Assembly (NCBI GenBank): GCA_964020975.1
Contig: OZ026622.1
Location: forward strand, 81,426,365-81,490,364
Origin: Hermodice carunculata
Lineage: Eukaryota; Annelida; Polychaeta; Eunicida; Amphinomidae
DNA: 64,000 bases
Direction: 5' to 3'
Both the position numbers and the translations under genes were made by a program. Shown here piece by piece: positions 27,103-43,109 of this stretch. Position 1 is the stretch's first letter; each line of letters begins with the position of its first letter. The notes under the pieces are model-generated. The model worked only from the letters and a program-made list of their open reading frames with translations. It was not told the DNA's origin and did not search any database.

Positions 27103-27625
27103 AGTATACATAAATCCGTTTGAGACGGACAAACGTATTTTAATGAAAACGACAGTCATGAGCCCATATTACAAAGCATGTGAACAAGATATAGGTAATT
27201 TTGTGATCATTCTAATCTCGTTGAAGATTTCCATTTGTAACACTTCATGAAATCTTTGTATGCATCACCCTCGAAAAGTGAAATCGTCTGTTGCCTTCTA
27301 AAGCTCCAATTATCCAAGCAGAATCCCGGGCAGTGTCGTTGTTCAGTAAAGATCAAATTCAGACATAGAACTAATCATGCACCTCGGTAAAAAGTTTAAA
27401 ACAAAAAACAGAAACGTTTGAATTTTTTTAAATATTATTTTGCTCGTTTTTTGGGAGGGGGGGGGACTTTTTGCGTCTTTTCACTATTTTCGACTTCTTC
27501 CAAAACCGTTTCTAACATTGTGTTCAATTTGGGTGGAACTGTACCTTATGAAAGGGTCAAACAAAGTCTTTCGTTCACCAAGTGGAGATGGTCTTGATCG
27601 CTGACATTGAATGCTTTTGTTCAAG

Positions 27626-28505
27626 CAGGGACGTGCTATAGATGGACTACCAACGGCGGGCCCCCCTTTGTACCATCTATGTTGCCGCTGCTCAAGTGAT
27701 CGGGTGTTTGAGCGAGCACCATTAGTGCTGAACAAACACAACTCCACAGTCCGCGCTGTTTACACGTTACTTGTACTTGGCGACCATGATATAAACGCGG
27801 CCAGGTCACGCGATGAAAGGCGAGAATAATCCTGTCACCAACGATGTGCAAAATTTTTCACCGTGTTCCACGACCACATTTTAAAGTCAAAATTAAGCGT
27901 TACGCCGGACTCGGCGACAAGAAATGAAACCACCATCATGATCCTACCGGCATACACTATCCATCTAAAACTACATTTTTTATTGCTGATTACCGCGTAA
28001 GGAGTTATTACGCACGCAAGTTGTCTTACTCAACCGGACTCAGCGACAAGAAATGAAACCACCATCATGATCCTACCGGCATACACTATCCATCTAAAAC
28101 TACATTTTTTATTGCTGATTACGGCGTAAGGAGTTATTACGCACGCAAGTTGTCTAACTTTGCATCATTTTGGACAGAAAAAATACATAATCTTGCCATT
28201 TTATCGGCCGATTTCAACGAAAAACACATCGATGGACTCGCACGGTTCTGATTCAAACGATGAGACTGGTTGCGCACGCATAAAACTCTCCGTTTTTGAA
28301 CTTGGTTCAATAGCACACCCGATGTAAGCCTGGTGTAAGTAACCCGATACAACCGAATGCGGAAACATAGATGGAACAACAATCGGACTGAGCAGGGGGG
28401 ATTAACTTGAGCGGCGCTACTGAACACGCTTTGTAGTCGTCGCGCCCAGTTGACCACTAAAGGGATTAGCGCTCCCGTTGGCAGTCCATCTATAGCACGT
28501 CCCTG
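27626..28505. mobile_element. Non-autonomous inverted-repeat DNA transposon, 880 bp
   Basis: Terminal inverted repeats of 31 bp (27626-27656 and 28475-28505) begin CAGGGACGTGCTATAGATGG and differ at one position. The direct repeat GTTCAAG flanks both ends (27619-27625 and 28506-28512), a 7-bp target duplication. A second inverted pair lies inside: 'tgtaccatctatgttgccgc' at about 27670, matched in reverse at about 28360-28380 with two differences. No transposase remains. CAGGG termini recall hAT elements, but those make 8-bp duplications; a 7-bp duplication is also compatible with Dada elements. Superfamily unresolved. Confidence 0.75.
27905..28162. repeat. 129-bp tandem duplication inside the transposon
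   Basis: 27905-28033 is repeated at 28034-28162 with only a few differences (for example 'gactcggcgacaag' against 'gactcagcgacaag'). It is recent compared with the surrounding MR copies. Confidence 0.92.
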
Positions 28506-29859
28506 GTTCAAGTTTGGCACATGTCCGTTTCTGCATACATTCCTATTAATTACTACTTGAGTCAATGGTTACTCATATTTTCGACTTCTCCTGAACTGTT
28601 GGCCAGATCCAAATGAAATGTATGGGGATGTATCTTGGGTGGGTCTAAAGTACGTTTTCTTAAATGATCACATTCCACTGACTTTTAAATTTCTTGTGAT
28701 GGGGGGGGGGGGAGCGTTTAGGCAAAATCTTCAAAATCCTTCTTTCAAGCCGGTTGACACTTCTCAGGGCTCATAAACCTCCCCTTTTTTCATTTAGTGG
28801 TACTGCATTTTTTTGTTCATGTCTTCAACTTTTGCACTGCTGCACTGCATGTTAGATTCTCTTCAAACGTGGTGGGAATGTTCCTGGACCCGATTTCCAC
28901 TAAGTTTGTTCACTACTAGGAACTACTGGCATTTCCTTATAATTAACGAATAATCGAGTTAAGTAATTATCGGTAAGAGTATGCGTACATATGAACATTT
29001 TACTTGCAAATAGCGGCAAATGTGACATATTTGTGACATGTCTCTTTATATCTCGGTAATGCGGATCCTGGGTCCATGGTTACAGTGACGACGGCCTTCG
29101 AGACAGGTGACATTGATATCATTCGAAAGGTCACATGACATCATCAGTCTGGGAATCCATGGTCAGCTGGACATAGAACGGTCACAGTCATGTTGTGTTG
29201 GTTTGGTTTGGGTTTTTTGGGGCAGGGGGTTTGTTTTGGCTTGTAGGTTTGTTTGTTTGTTTGTTTGTTTGTTTTTCAATATCTGAAAAAGTCTTTTTGT
29301 TTTGTTTTGTTTTTTTCCCCAAAATTTGAAAAACGACATCTCCGAACATAAATTACCAGTTGCTTCGAAATTGCTTATGGATACTTCTGGGTCATCAAGA
29401 CTTAAATTTGCTGACACAAAAGTACTGTAAATATGTAACTGCTGACTGTTCGTCCTGTGTGCATTTGTACACACGGTGCACAGTCTGTCAAAAACGGGTC
29501 TGACATTATGTATATGCATTATTGCGATAATGAATTGACTTCAAAAGGCTATTGGAAAGCTAGGCCTCGTTTGATATTGGTAGCCATATCTATAATATTA
29601 TGCAACATTTCCACCAAAATGTGAACATATTTAAGGATGCTGTCTTTCAAAGAGTTTTCCATGAATCATCAGAACGCTCAATAAGAATGTCAATAAGGCA
29701 AACAGAAGAATTCAAGATGTTCAGAAAGAATAGGGCTAATGATACTAAATGTACTCCAGATGTCTATGATGTGAATGTTTGTTATTGCACAATTTTCTTT
29801 ACCAAAAACTAGTTTCTGAAAGTCACAGATGGATTACATTTGAGGAAATGAAAATATGT

Positions 29860-30950
29860 GACGATGGTCGTCCGATTATATATCAGCAGAGCGTTGGACC
29901 CAATTTTTTAAATCTTCAACTTTCTGCTAATTTTTGGCAAAATGTTATAAAATCTTCTCCAGAACCATCGGGCCAATCGCGTCGAAATTGCATTGCGACA
30001 CTTCCAGGGACCCTCAGACCTTAATTTGCTCAACAGGTGGTGCTGAGAAGTTTGGGGTTTTTTTTTACGCGTTTTTGTTTAAGCTATTTTAGACTTCTCT
30101 AAAAGTATAATGTAGATTGTGCTGACACTTTGTAAAAAAGGAGCCTATAGAAGGATCAAACAAAGTTGTTCACCAGTGGTGATGTTGTTGATCCCTGATG
30201 TTTTTCTTTCCGGGATCTTAGGTGGCACTACGATTATTTTCCCATTTTTTAATGATTGTTTAATCTCTTTTTTCGTTTTTTGCTTTTCTTTGCTTCTTCT
30301 GAACTGGAAGTTGGATCACCTCAGAAACTTACTGGGAATGGATCTTGACTTGATCTCCGCCAAACTGTTCACAACATGGTGGTGCTGATATCTTTTTAAA
30401 ACTTTTTAGCAAATTGTAAAAATTAGTTAGAAATCAGTAAGGGGATATGTGTTAGTATTGTTACTGTACAACAGGGATAGCGGCAAATCTGACACATGGC
30501 CATGGTTACCCTCAAACACTTATCAGAATGTACATATTTGGTTTGTTTTGGTGTTGACTATTTCGACCTTGAGTAACACTGAAAGGTCAAATGACATAGT
30601 GGCTAATAGCTCGGTGAAGGTGGATCATAGGGCCGTAGTAACTCTTAAAAACTAGAAGGAAAGTACCTATGGTATCTCTTTGATTGTCTTAGTTTTGACC
30701 TTGAGTGACCTTGAAATGTCAAACTGACGTATTGGCATATATCGTGGCAATAGTGGACCCTGTCATTTTTCATTTGAAAATTACTCGTGAAGACTGATAT
30801 TACAAACAGTGATAACGGCCTTAAAGTCCACCTTGATATTCTGAAGTTCACTGACTACTTCAGACTGTGCATGCAAGGTCAGCTTAGCAGGGCTGTCACA
30901 GTCCTCTTGTTTACTGTATACACATATGCTGGAAAGAGGTACTTGTTTAG
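29860..30950 (+). repeat. MR dispersed repeat, best-ordered copy
   Basis: Modules follow in consensus order: 2 at about 29955 (cttctccagaaccatcggg, ccaatcgcgtcgaaattgc), 3 at 30090, 4 at 30290 (cttctgaactggaagttgg), then 5 at 30440-30910 with 'gttactgtacaacaggga', 'aaatctgacacatgg', 'cagactgtgcatgcaaggt' and 'ctgtcacagtcct'. This copy is the best starting point for a consensus. Confidence 0.7.
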
Positions 30951-36278
<5,328 letters not shown>

Positions 36279-36521
36279 GTGTGTGTGTGTGTGTGTGTGT
36301 GTGTATTGAGCTGGGAATGGCACTTCTGTGCAGAATAGTTTTAAAGATACAGAACATTTTTAGTAAAATTTCAATGGCGTCTAATTTGCATAATTTTAAT
36401 AAAATACTAAATTATTCTAAATCAGAGAACGGATTTGAACAATACGGCTATGGCTATGAAGAGCTCAGATTTCTAGCAATAACTGTCTCCGATCAAAGCT
36501 GTGGACAAGACAACAGCAGGC

Positions 36522-36587
36522 TGAGAGAAAGAAAGAAAAAAGAAAATTGGAGGGAAAGAAAGAAAGAAAGACAGAAAGAAAGAAGGA

Positions 36588-36618
<31 letters not shown>

Positions 36619-36684
36619 GAAGGAAGGAAGGAAGGAAGGAAGGAAGGCAGGAAGAAAGGAAGGAAGGAAGAACGAGGGAAAAGA
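36522..36684. repeat. (GAAA)n/(GGAA)n purine tract
   Basis: About 160 nearly all-purine bases of GAAA then GGAA units. The Lys/Arg/Glu-rich ORF over it is a by-product. Long purine tracts of this kind can adopt triplex DNA. Confidence 0.95.
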
Positions 36685-36689
36685 ATTTT

Positions 36690-38120
36690 TAGTAAACAGA
36701 ATGCCTGCTTTGGCACACAGACATAGTCAGAATCATGGCTTATGGATATTTGCGCTATGTGGTGGCAATTCGCAAATGTAAACATCTGCTGAAACGTTTG
36801 TTAGCACTCGTTCACAATTGTCATAATTTTCACAAGTGCACAAGAAGCCTACTGGCTTAACTCTCTGCTGACATAGAATTAGATGAACATCACCAAATAT
36901 CAATTTGAAATTCCTGAAACTGTCTTTATCTCCTAAATACAGGCAAAGATCACTGATGGAGTATCAGGTGCAAAAAAGTTAGTAATCAAGAGGAATTCTG
37001 CTAAAATGATTACTGACAGGCTCCCATATGTCTAAGTGATTTTACACGTACTTTTTTGCTTTTAATTTTGTTTTTGTTTTCTTTTTGAAGGAAAAGCCAT
37101 GTCATATATGGCCATATGACTTTGGCCTCAAACCTGATGGGGTAAGATATGTGTAGGTTTATCTGAAACCAGAGTCCAGTAATCCACAGAGCTCAACATC
37201 CCTTGAATCAGTGAAGAAATGGGTCAACATTTTCATCATTTTTTTTATTGGTACTTACAGTATGCAAGGGGGAGGGGTCAAATTGCTCTGTAAAATTTGA
37301 CAGAATATGGAAAATGATTTTTTACCTATTTTGTACATTTTTTATTATTTTTTGGGAGGGGGAATCACCATTTATAAAGTACTAATTTGGGGAGGGAGGG
37401 GGATGAAATTAAGTACCTTAAGTACTAATTTAAAAATGATGATAATGTTGAGCCACCCCGAAAAAAATCGAGTTGGAAAAAAACGATTTTTAAGTGCGTC
37501 CTAATCAAAGAAAACTCGGTTAGGGTCACTGATGAAAAGCAGGTGCAAAAGGCCATTGGCAGTCACATTCTGTGATGCAAGAGTATCTTAACAAGCTTTA
37601 TGGTTTCTCAGATTTCACATGTGCAAAATTCTCAAATACCAAAAATCGAACTTTTCTTTTAATAGCTATATGATCTTGACATTCAAGTCTGAGTCGACAT
37701 GTTAGTCTTGGCTGCAGGAACCAACCTCTCTGCAGATGGTCTGAATGGATCATATAAGAAATTTTGTCAGCTCTTGTCCATATACAACTTTTGTTCTAGA
37801 GAGCCAAGTAGGATCCCAGCTTTGTTAAAATCAAAATTACAAGCCAAACCACATTTTTAAAATATTCCGAGGATGCTGTGGACCCTGGCGGGACGGCCAT
37901 TTCAATGATGTAGGTCATTCACAAAAATCTCGAACAAACTATACAGAAGCTATAAACCTACCCCATATGGGAGAGAGCTAAGTACAGTACTTTTTTCTTC
38001 CCATTTCAATGGAGATATGTTAAGCCAAGAGTAGTTCTGCATGTCTGTCCCGACTGGCATCTCCCGTACGGTGTAGTCGCTACAGTCAGAAGTGCCACAC
38101 AATACATAAGTTGTTTTTGC
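36690..38120. other. No gene recognised
   Basis: Sequence between the purine tract and the (TA)n run downstream of the GPCR gene. No clear polyadenylation signal for that gene was found here. Confidence 0.35.
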
Positions 38121-38121
38121 A

Positions 38122-38234
<113 letters not shown>

Positions 38235-38586
38235 AATCATCATTTTTTATACATACCAAATACATATCAAGTGCTGGATGTCTACTCTTGCGGAGCATAC
38301 TGATCCACAGCTGTGTTCCAGTTATATTCCCTGCAGTCCCACAATTTCATGGCAGAACTACAATCCAAAACGATGAAAACCTTGTTTGTTCACGAGTCAT
38401 TGGCATAGTATATACACAAAGAGGTGATACAAATTGTGTATCTTTACAAAGGGAGGTATGAATGTCTTTAAGCACACACTTCCTGTATCTGCAGTGGCAG
38501 GTGAAGAAGCATTTTCCAATGAGATATATTTTCTTCTTACCTTGACTGGTTTTCGTGACTTGCATCTTCAATCATGTACATGTATA

Positions 38587-40971
38587 CTATATCTTTGGAT
38601 TAGTTAATGATGCAATTGTACTTTGAGGATTCGTTAGCGAAGCAATAGCCTGTTGTGGATTTGTTAAGGATGCTATAGCACTTTGGGGATTTGTTAGAGA
38701 TGATATTGCACTTTGCGGATCAAAAGATGTTGATGCTTTTGGTTTACTTACAGATGTTGATGTTTTTTGTGGATTTGTTAAAGATGCTATTGCACTTTGT
38801 GGATTCGTTAAAGACGCTATTGCACTTTGCGGATCAAAAGATGTTGACGCTTTTGGTTTACTAGCAAGTGTTGTTGCTTTTTGTGGATTTGTTAAGGATG
38901 CTATTGCACTTTGTGGATTTGTTAAAGATGCTATTGCACTTTGCGGATCCACAGATGTTGACGCTTTTTGTTTAGATGCAGAGGTTATTGCTTTTTGTGG
39001 ATTTGTTAAGGATGCAATTGTGTTTTGAGGGTTTGTTAAAGAGGCCACAGCACTTTGTGGATTCGTCAACGACGCTATAGCACTTTGAGGGTTTGTTAAA
39101 GATGCTGTTACATTCTGTAGATTTTTCAGTGATGCTGTTGTGCTTTCAGGGTGTGATGAAGTATGTGGCTTTTCTGTCGGTGGATCATTCTCATCAATGC
39201 TCTTCCTCATGCTATGATAAGATGATGGTAGGGCTGCCAGCTTCAAAGCAGCCCGTCGTAATATTGAGCCTGTGGAACGTGGCCTTGCAGAAGCCTCTGT
39301 TGTTTCTGAATTTTGCCTTGGCATGTAACCAGTATTTTTCGATTTTGTGACAGAATCTATAGCCCTTTGCAATTCGGACAGTTGGTCACCACTGCCCTGT
39401 GGGTTCATCAGGGCCTCCATTGCACTCTTTGGATGTGCTAATGCATTAGCAAAAATCTGTGCATCAGGCGTGGAGGTGGATTGAGGATGGGACAAGGATC
39501 TCAATGCAGCCTGTGGGTCAGTCAGCGAAGCCAAAGCAGCTTGTGGGTTTGACAGAGACATAACTGCTGCTGACTTCTTGGGGTTTCTCAGAGATCGAGC
39601 TATCATAGAATTTTGTGCACTCAATCGCTTTTTCTCATCCTGAACTACATTTTCATCAGCCCCTGTCCACACCCCACTAGGCTGGTCACGGCTAATGCCT
39701 GCACTTATAGTCGACAGTTGACGGCGTAAACTAGCCCCAAGGGTCCTCTTTTTCTTTGGCTTTGCTAGAACACGCTGAAATTGACTTTCTATTACTATGA
39801 GATGTCTTGTACCAATTCGAAGTTCGGCATTCACGTAAACACGACCTTGGCACAAAACCTTGTAGAGTGCTTTTCGGAAGACTTTGCCGCTGCAAACAAG
39901 TGACCATGGATGAGTTGAACACTTAATCATGATGAGGACTTCGAGAAAATCATAACCCAGACTGACAGTAAGTGCGGTCTCCTTAGCATCCATTGGTGGC
40001 TGATGGTCCTCTGGCAGGTGGGAAACCCTACCATAGTACACAAGTTGGTAGACTGTCATAGGGAGCAATAAACAAGCATGAAAACTTGCCATAAAGCATA
40101 TACTTTGAGTAATACTTGCCAGTTGTCGCAATCTCAATGCTGTTGCTTTGTCAAATATTTCAATTGCATTAGCATTCTGTCTTCGTTCTAACATAGCTCT
40201 GGCCACAACAATCACTCCTATAACAATAAGCATTATTGGCACCAAATAGACAATGCTAACATTGAGTAAAATATGTCTTCTGTACCATTCTGCCATACCT
40301 TGGCATAAAACACCATGAGCTTTGGACAAAGAGCCTGCCAGGACAGGCTTCGGTGGATTCCATCGTGTGATTAAAAATGCCACAGAGCTGGAGCTATACA
40401 GTATGATTGTAAAGGTAACAATTCCAAGCACCATGCAGCGGGCCACCCGCGCATTACATATTGTCAGTCGTTTTAAGGGGAAACACTGAGAGATGAACTG
40501 ATCCAGCAATGCGACCACCACAAGCCATATTGAGCAGCAATGCACAGCATTTCGGAGGCCCACCACGATGCAGGCCATGGGAGTATCTTGTATAGGCCCT
40601 GCGTGTTGCCGCTCTGCTACCGCGAGCACAGATGCCGCCTGAAAAACCTCCATCAACAGATAAAACCCGTCCATAAAACACACTCCTGACAAGTATATCC
40701 CGTGAGAGGTGTTTTTGAGAGAGTTTGATAACATGATGCTGGTTGTCATTCCATTCATTACAATACCACAACTGCCCAAAATTATCCACAAAGAAAGCAG
40801 AAGTAAAAGTTGCACATTGACATCGTCTGCAGTAGTTGGTATAGCATTAACAGTTACAAAGTTTTCCGCAGAATCATTGCCCATCGTAAGCGAGGTATGG
40901 GTGAGTACATCTGTTCCATTGTGAAAAGAGGCATTGGTGAGAGAAATAAATTGTGTGACATTAACAGACAT
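38587..40971 (-). CDS. Rhodopsin-class GPCR with a long TNPQ-repeat tail
   Basis: Single-exon seven-transmembrane receptor of 794 residues from this start. The outer N terminus has four N-glycosylation sequons (residues 4, 13, 18, 32). Transmembrane segments are about 53-81 (with 'GIVMNG'), 90-118 ('SGVCFMD', the conserved Asp), 132-162 (Cys134), 176-201, 233-261 (Pro245), 284-313 and 330-358. Cys134 and Cys223 would form the usual disulphide. The DRY position reads DQF, TM6 lacks CWxP, and TM7 ends 'STHPWSL' where NPxxY is expected. This suggests a divergent peptide-type receptor; the ligand is unknown. The cytoplasmic tail (374-794) is unusually long and largely built from a ten-residue repeat (see separate entries). 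An upstream in-frame ATG at 41094 would add 41 residues. I prefer 40971 because its context (CCAACCATG) is better, the extra residues look unlike a receptor start, and a TATA-like box lies only about 20 bp from the upstream ATG. The frame is open throughout, so it is probably functional. Confidence 0.88.
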   Translation of the reverse strand: MSVNVTQFISLTNASFHNGTDVLTHTSLTMGNDSAENFVTVNAIPTTADDVNVQLLLLLSLWIILGSCGIVMNGMTTSIMLSNSLKNTSHGIYLSGVCFMDGFYLLMEVFQAASVLAVAERQHAGPIQDTPMACIVVGLRNAVHCCSIWLVVVALLDQFISQCFPLKRLTICNARVARCMVLGIVTFTIILYSSSSVAFLITRWNPPKPVLAGSLSKAHGVLCQGMAEWYRRHILLNVSIVYLVPIMLIVIGVIVVARAMLERRQNANAIEIFDKATALRLRQLASITQSICFMASFHACLLLPMTVYQLVYYGRVSHLPEDHQPPMDAKETALTVSLGYDFLEVLIMIKCSTHPWSLVCSGKVFRKALYKVLCQGRVYVNAELRIGTRHLIVIESQFQRVLAKPKKKRTLGASLRRQLSTISAGISRDQPSGVWTGADENVVQDEKKRLSAQNSMIARSLRNPKKSAAVMSLSNPQAALASLTDPQAALRSLSHPQSTSTPDAQIFANALAHPKSAMEALMNPQGSGDQLSELQRAIDSVTKSKNTGYMPRQNSETTEASARPRSTGSILRRAALKLAALPSSYHSMRKSIDENDPPTEKPHTSSHPESTTASLKNLQNVTASLTNPQSAIASLTNPQSAVASLTNPQNTIASLTNPQKAITSASKQKASTSVDPQSAIASLTNPQSAIASLTNPQKATTLASKPKASTSFDPQSAIASLTNPQSAIASLTNPQKTSTSVSKPKASTSFDPQSAISSLTNPQSAIASLTNPQQAIASLTNPQSTIASLTNPKI
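38590..39141 (-). repeat. Coding minisatellite: TNPQ repeat array of the GPCR tail
   Basis: Encodes residues 611-794 in about eighteen ten-residue (30-bp) units of the type SLTNPQSAIA. Three of them are organised in a 38-residue higher-order unit containing 'SKPKASTSFDPQSAI'. The array runs to the stop codon; the last unit reads 'SLTNPKI'. All changes keep the frame. It is rich in Ser, Thr, Asn, Pro and Gln and probably disordered, with many possible phosphorylation sites for kinases or arrestin binding (inference). Confidence 0.93.
39397..39597 (-). repeat. Older, decayed TNPQ-type repeats in the GPCR tail
   Basis: Residues 459-525 show the same ten-residue rhythm in degenerate form: 'RSLRNPKK', 'MSLSNPQAALASLTDPQAAL', 'RSLSHPQST', 'NALAHPKSAMEALMNPQ'. 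A non-repetitive stretch with a basic 'GSILRRAALKLAAL' segment separates it from the fresh array. Confidence 0.75.
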
Positions 40972-41110
40972 GGTTGGTGGTACAAACTGGAGCACACAGC
41001 ACACCAGTGGCTCTGGACACACCCATTCACGGCACCGAGGCCTACTGTGCCTGTCGTGTGCCCCTGTCTGTATATATACACATGTTATACACATCTCCTA
41101 CATGTCATCT

Positions 41111-41125
41111 CTAATATATAAAAAC
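41111..41125 (-). promoter_or_regulatory. Possible TATA box of the GPCR gene
   Basis: The minus strand reads TTTTTATATATTAG about 145 bp before the preferred start codon at 40971. A start site 25-30 bp downstream would lie at or just past the upstream ATG (41094). TATA-like strings are common in this AT-rich DNA, so confidence is low. Confidence 0.25.
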
Positions 41126-42700
41126 TGGGGTTGTCATGGTAATCTGCTTTGTTATCTTCTTGTATTGTATTACTGTTGTACATTGTCATTTGCGATGGCT
41201 GTTTGGCGGTGTCTCAAATGACACCACACCTGAGCAATAACCCACGATCAGGTGGTTCTTAGATGCCAGTAGATACGTGATTTTGTAAATATAACAATGA
41301 TGCACAGGCTGCAATTAACAGCGACTTTGTGAACATCATTCCTGTCACCGGTAAAGCTGGAACTATATCTTTTACCAGGTAGACGTAAGCCAACTCCTCA
41401 GAACCTACTTTAAGCAGTATGTAATGAGTGATTGAATTATTGGAACATTGTAACTGCGACACTCCTTTTGGAGACAGGCTCTAAACTACGCCCAGCCATA
41501 CAGCAAACTATTTGGGGATATGCAAGTGTCGGCAAAACATGAAATTTCCGTCATGTGGTTATCGATCAAGCTTATAAATGTGGCATATAAATACAGGCAG
41601 CGTACTATATCTCTATATCAAAGGGCTCTATTGATTGAGGGGATCTAACCTTCCTAAAATTTGGGTTCAGATGTCTTAGAAATAATATCCTGTAAACTTT
41701 CACAAATATATCGATTTGAAATGATATTGATGCATCACAAACACAGCCTATTTTCCCAGCCAGCGTGGGATAGCCAACAGATCTGAATACGTGCAAGCAT
41801 TACACATGGCAAGGCGAGAAATTTCGAGCGGCGGTTATAGTGTGATGGTGATCTGAATTGATCCTGCACTTTTTCTGACGATGATGACCAAGATTTAATA
41901 GAGACAGCAACTACAGCAGAAGAGCGGACAATCAAGCCATATTAACGGGAACCTGTCGTGGTAAAAGACTGACGGCCAGCGTGAGGTCAGCAACACAGGA
42001 GTGATCGGAGAATAGGACGACACAAAACACCCCCGAGCTTTTCCTTATGTTGGTAAAATGAACTTTCTGTCAATAAATATCAAAATTTGCATTCATTATA
42101 TTTTAAATCGATCTTTAACTTTGTTTCAGTTTGATTGTCACGCCTAAAATGTAAACAGGGAGAGTTGAGTTTATAGCTGTGAAGACATACAAATTTATGA
42201 GCGTGACTTTTGACATAAAGATAAGCCTACCTTGTAAAATTATTTCATGATCGTTGTGGGAAATGGATACTTTTTAATTCATTTTATCTGTGTTTAAAAC
42301 GTCTTGATGAAAGATATTTTTGTATCTAGATCAGTAAACACAAATGAAAAATGTGATGGCTTATTTTAATGGTCTTTGCGTTCCTGCCACTGGGGATCGT
42401 GTTTGTAATTAGCCTTTATCTTTTGTGTTCCAAACGATATAACATCCCATCCTTTGTTTTATAATTTGCGGTTGTATTTCCATCCATCTGGTAAATGTGA
42501 TACTACGTTACCTCTGCACAGCCTGGACAGATTTTGACATCAATGATTTACTCATGAAACTAAAATGCACTGGCAGGATTTCTGGGTCATTGTAATTAAT
42601 ATATGAGAAGGCACAATTCTTCTTACTCACAATACAGTATGTTATCTGGCATTTTGTTACAGGTCATGTGACTTATCTAAAAACCCATTTTTCATATAAG
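41126..42700. other. Upstream region of the GPCR gene, nothing else recognised
   Basis: No coding domain was identified on either strand. A distal promoter or 5' untranslated exon could lie here, but no splice pair is convincing by eye. Confidence 0.35.
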
Positions 42701-42708
42701 TTTTCTTA

Positions 42709-42729
42709 TAATAAATAAATAAATAAACA

Positions 42730-42768
<39 letters not shown>

Positions 42769-42811
42769 ATATAAATAAATAAATAAATAAATAAATATAA
42801 ATAAATAAATA

Positions 42812-42874
<63 letters not shown>

Positions 42875-42875
42875 A
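42709..42875. repeat. (AAAT)n microsatellite
   Basis: About 165 bp of AAAT units with a few ATAAAT interruptions. Confidence 0.96.
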
Positions 42876-43041
42876 ACGAAGCGAGAGAGTTGTGTGACAG
42901 TCCGTGCTCTATATACCTATATTTGTGTCACCAAAAGTAAGTGTCTATCAGGCAAAGGAGTGCTAAGCTTTAGTTGTAGCCATTTTTGATTTTTTTACAA
43001 CGAACAAATGAAATTTCTGATTGACATATATACCTACCAAA

Positions 43042-43098
43042 ATTCTGTTTGTTAGTTACTCTTACATCTGGCCTGTAAGAGTAACTAACAAACAGAAT
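43042..43098. repeat. Perfect 25-bp hairpin with 7-base loop
   Basis: Arms 43042-43066 and 43074-43098 are exact reverse complements (the left arm starts 'attctgtttgttagttactc'); the loop is 'tctggcc'. It directly precedes an MR fragment. Confidence 0.95.
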
Positions 43099-43109
43099 GA
43101 TGTCTTTTG

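Larger units (their letters stand above)
27480..29480 (+). repeat. MR dispersed repeat, interrupted by a transposon
   Basis: Left part 27480-27625 is module 3 ('tttcgacttcttccaaaac', 'gaaagggtcaaacaaag'). After the 880-bp insertion come module 1 at about 28578, module 4 at 28820, module 5 at 28930-29190 and module 2 at 29330. The flanks rejoin at the 7-bp duplication GTTCAAG, so MR was present before the transposon arrived. Confidence 0.65.

Noticed and set aside
28137-28565. 142-codon minus-strand ORF
   Set aside because: It lies across the inverted-repeat transposon and its 31-bp terminus; the same terminus yields a similar peptide from the other end, and no domain is visible.
36281-36781. 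166-codon Lys/Arg/Glu-rich ORF
   Set aside because: Two microsatellites, (GT)n and (GAAA)n/(GGAA)n, account for most of it.
40969-41094. Upstream ATG at 41094 as the GPCR start
   Set aside because: It adds 41 residues without receptor-like features and has a TATA-like string only about 20 bp upstream; the ATG at 40971 has the better context.
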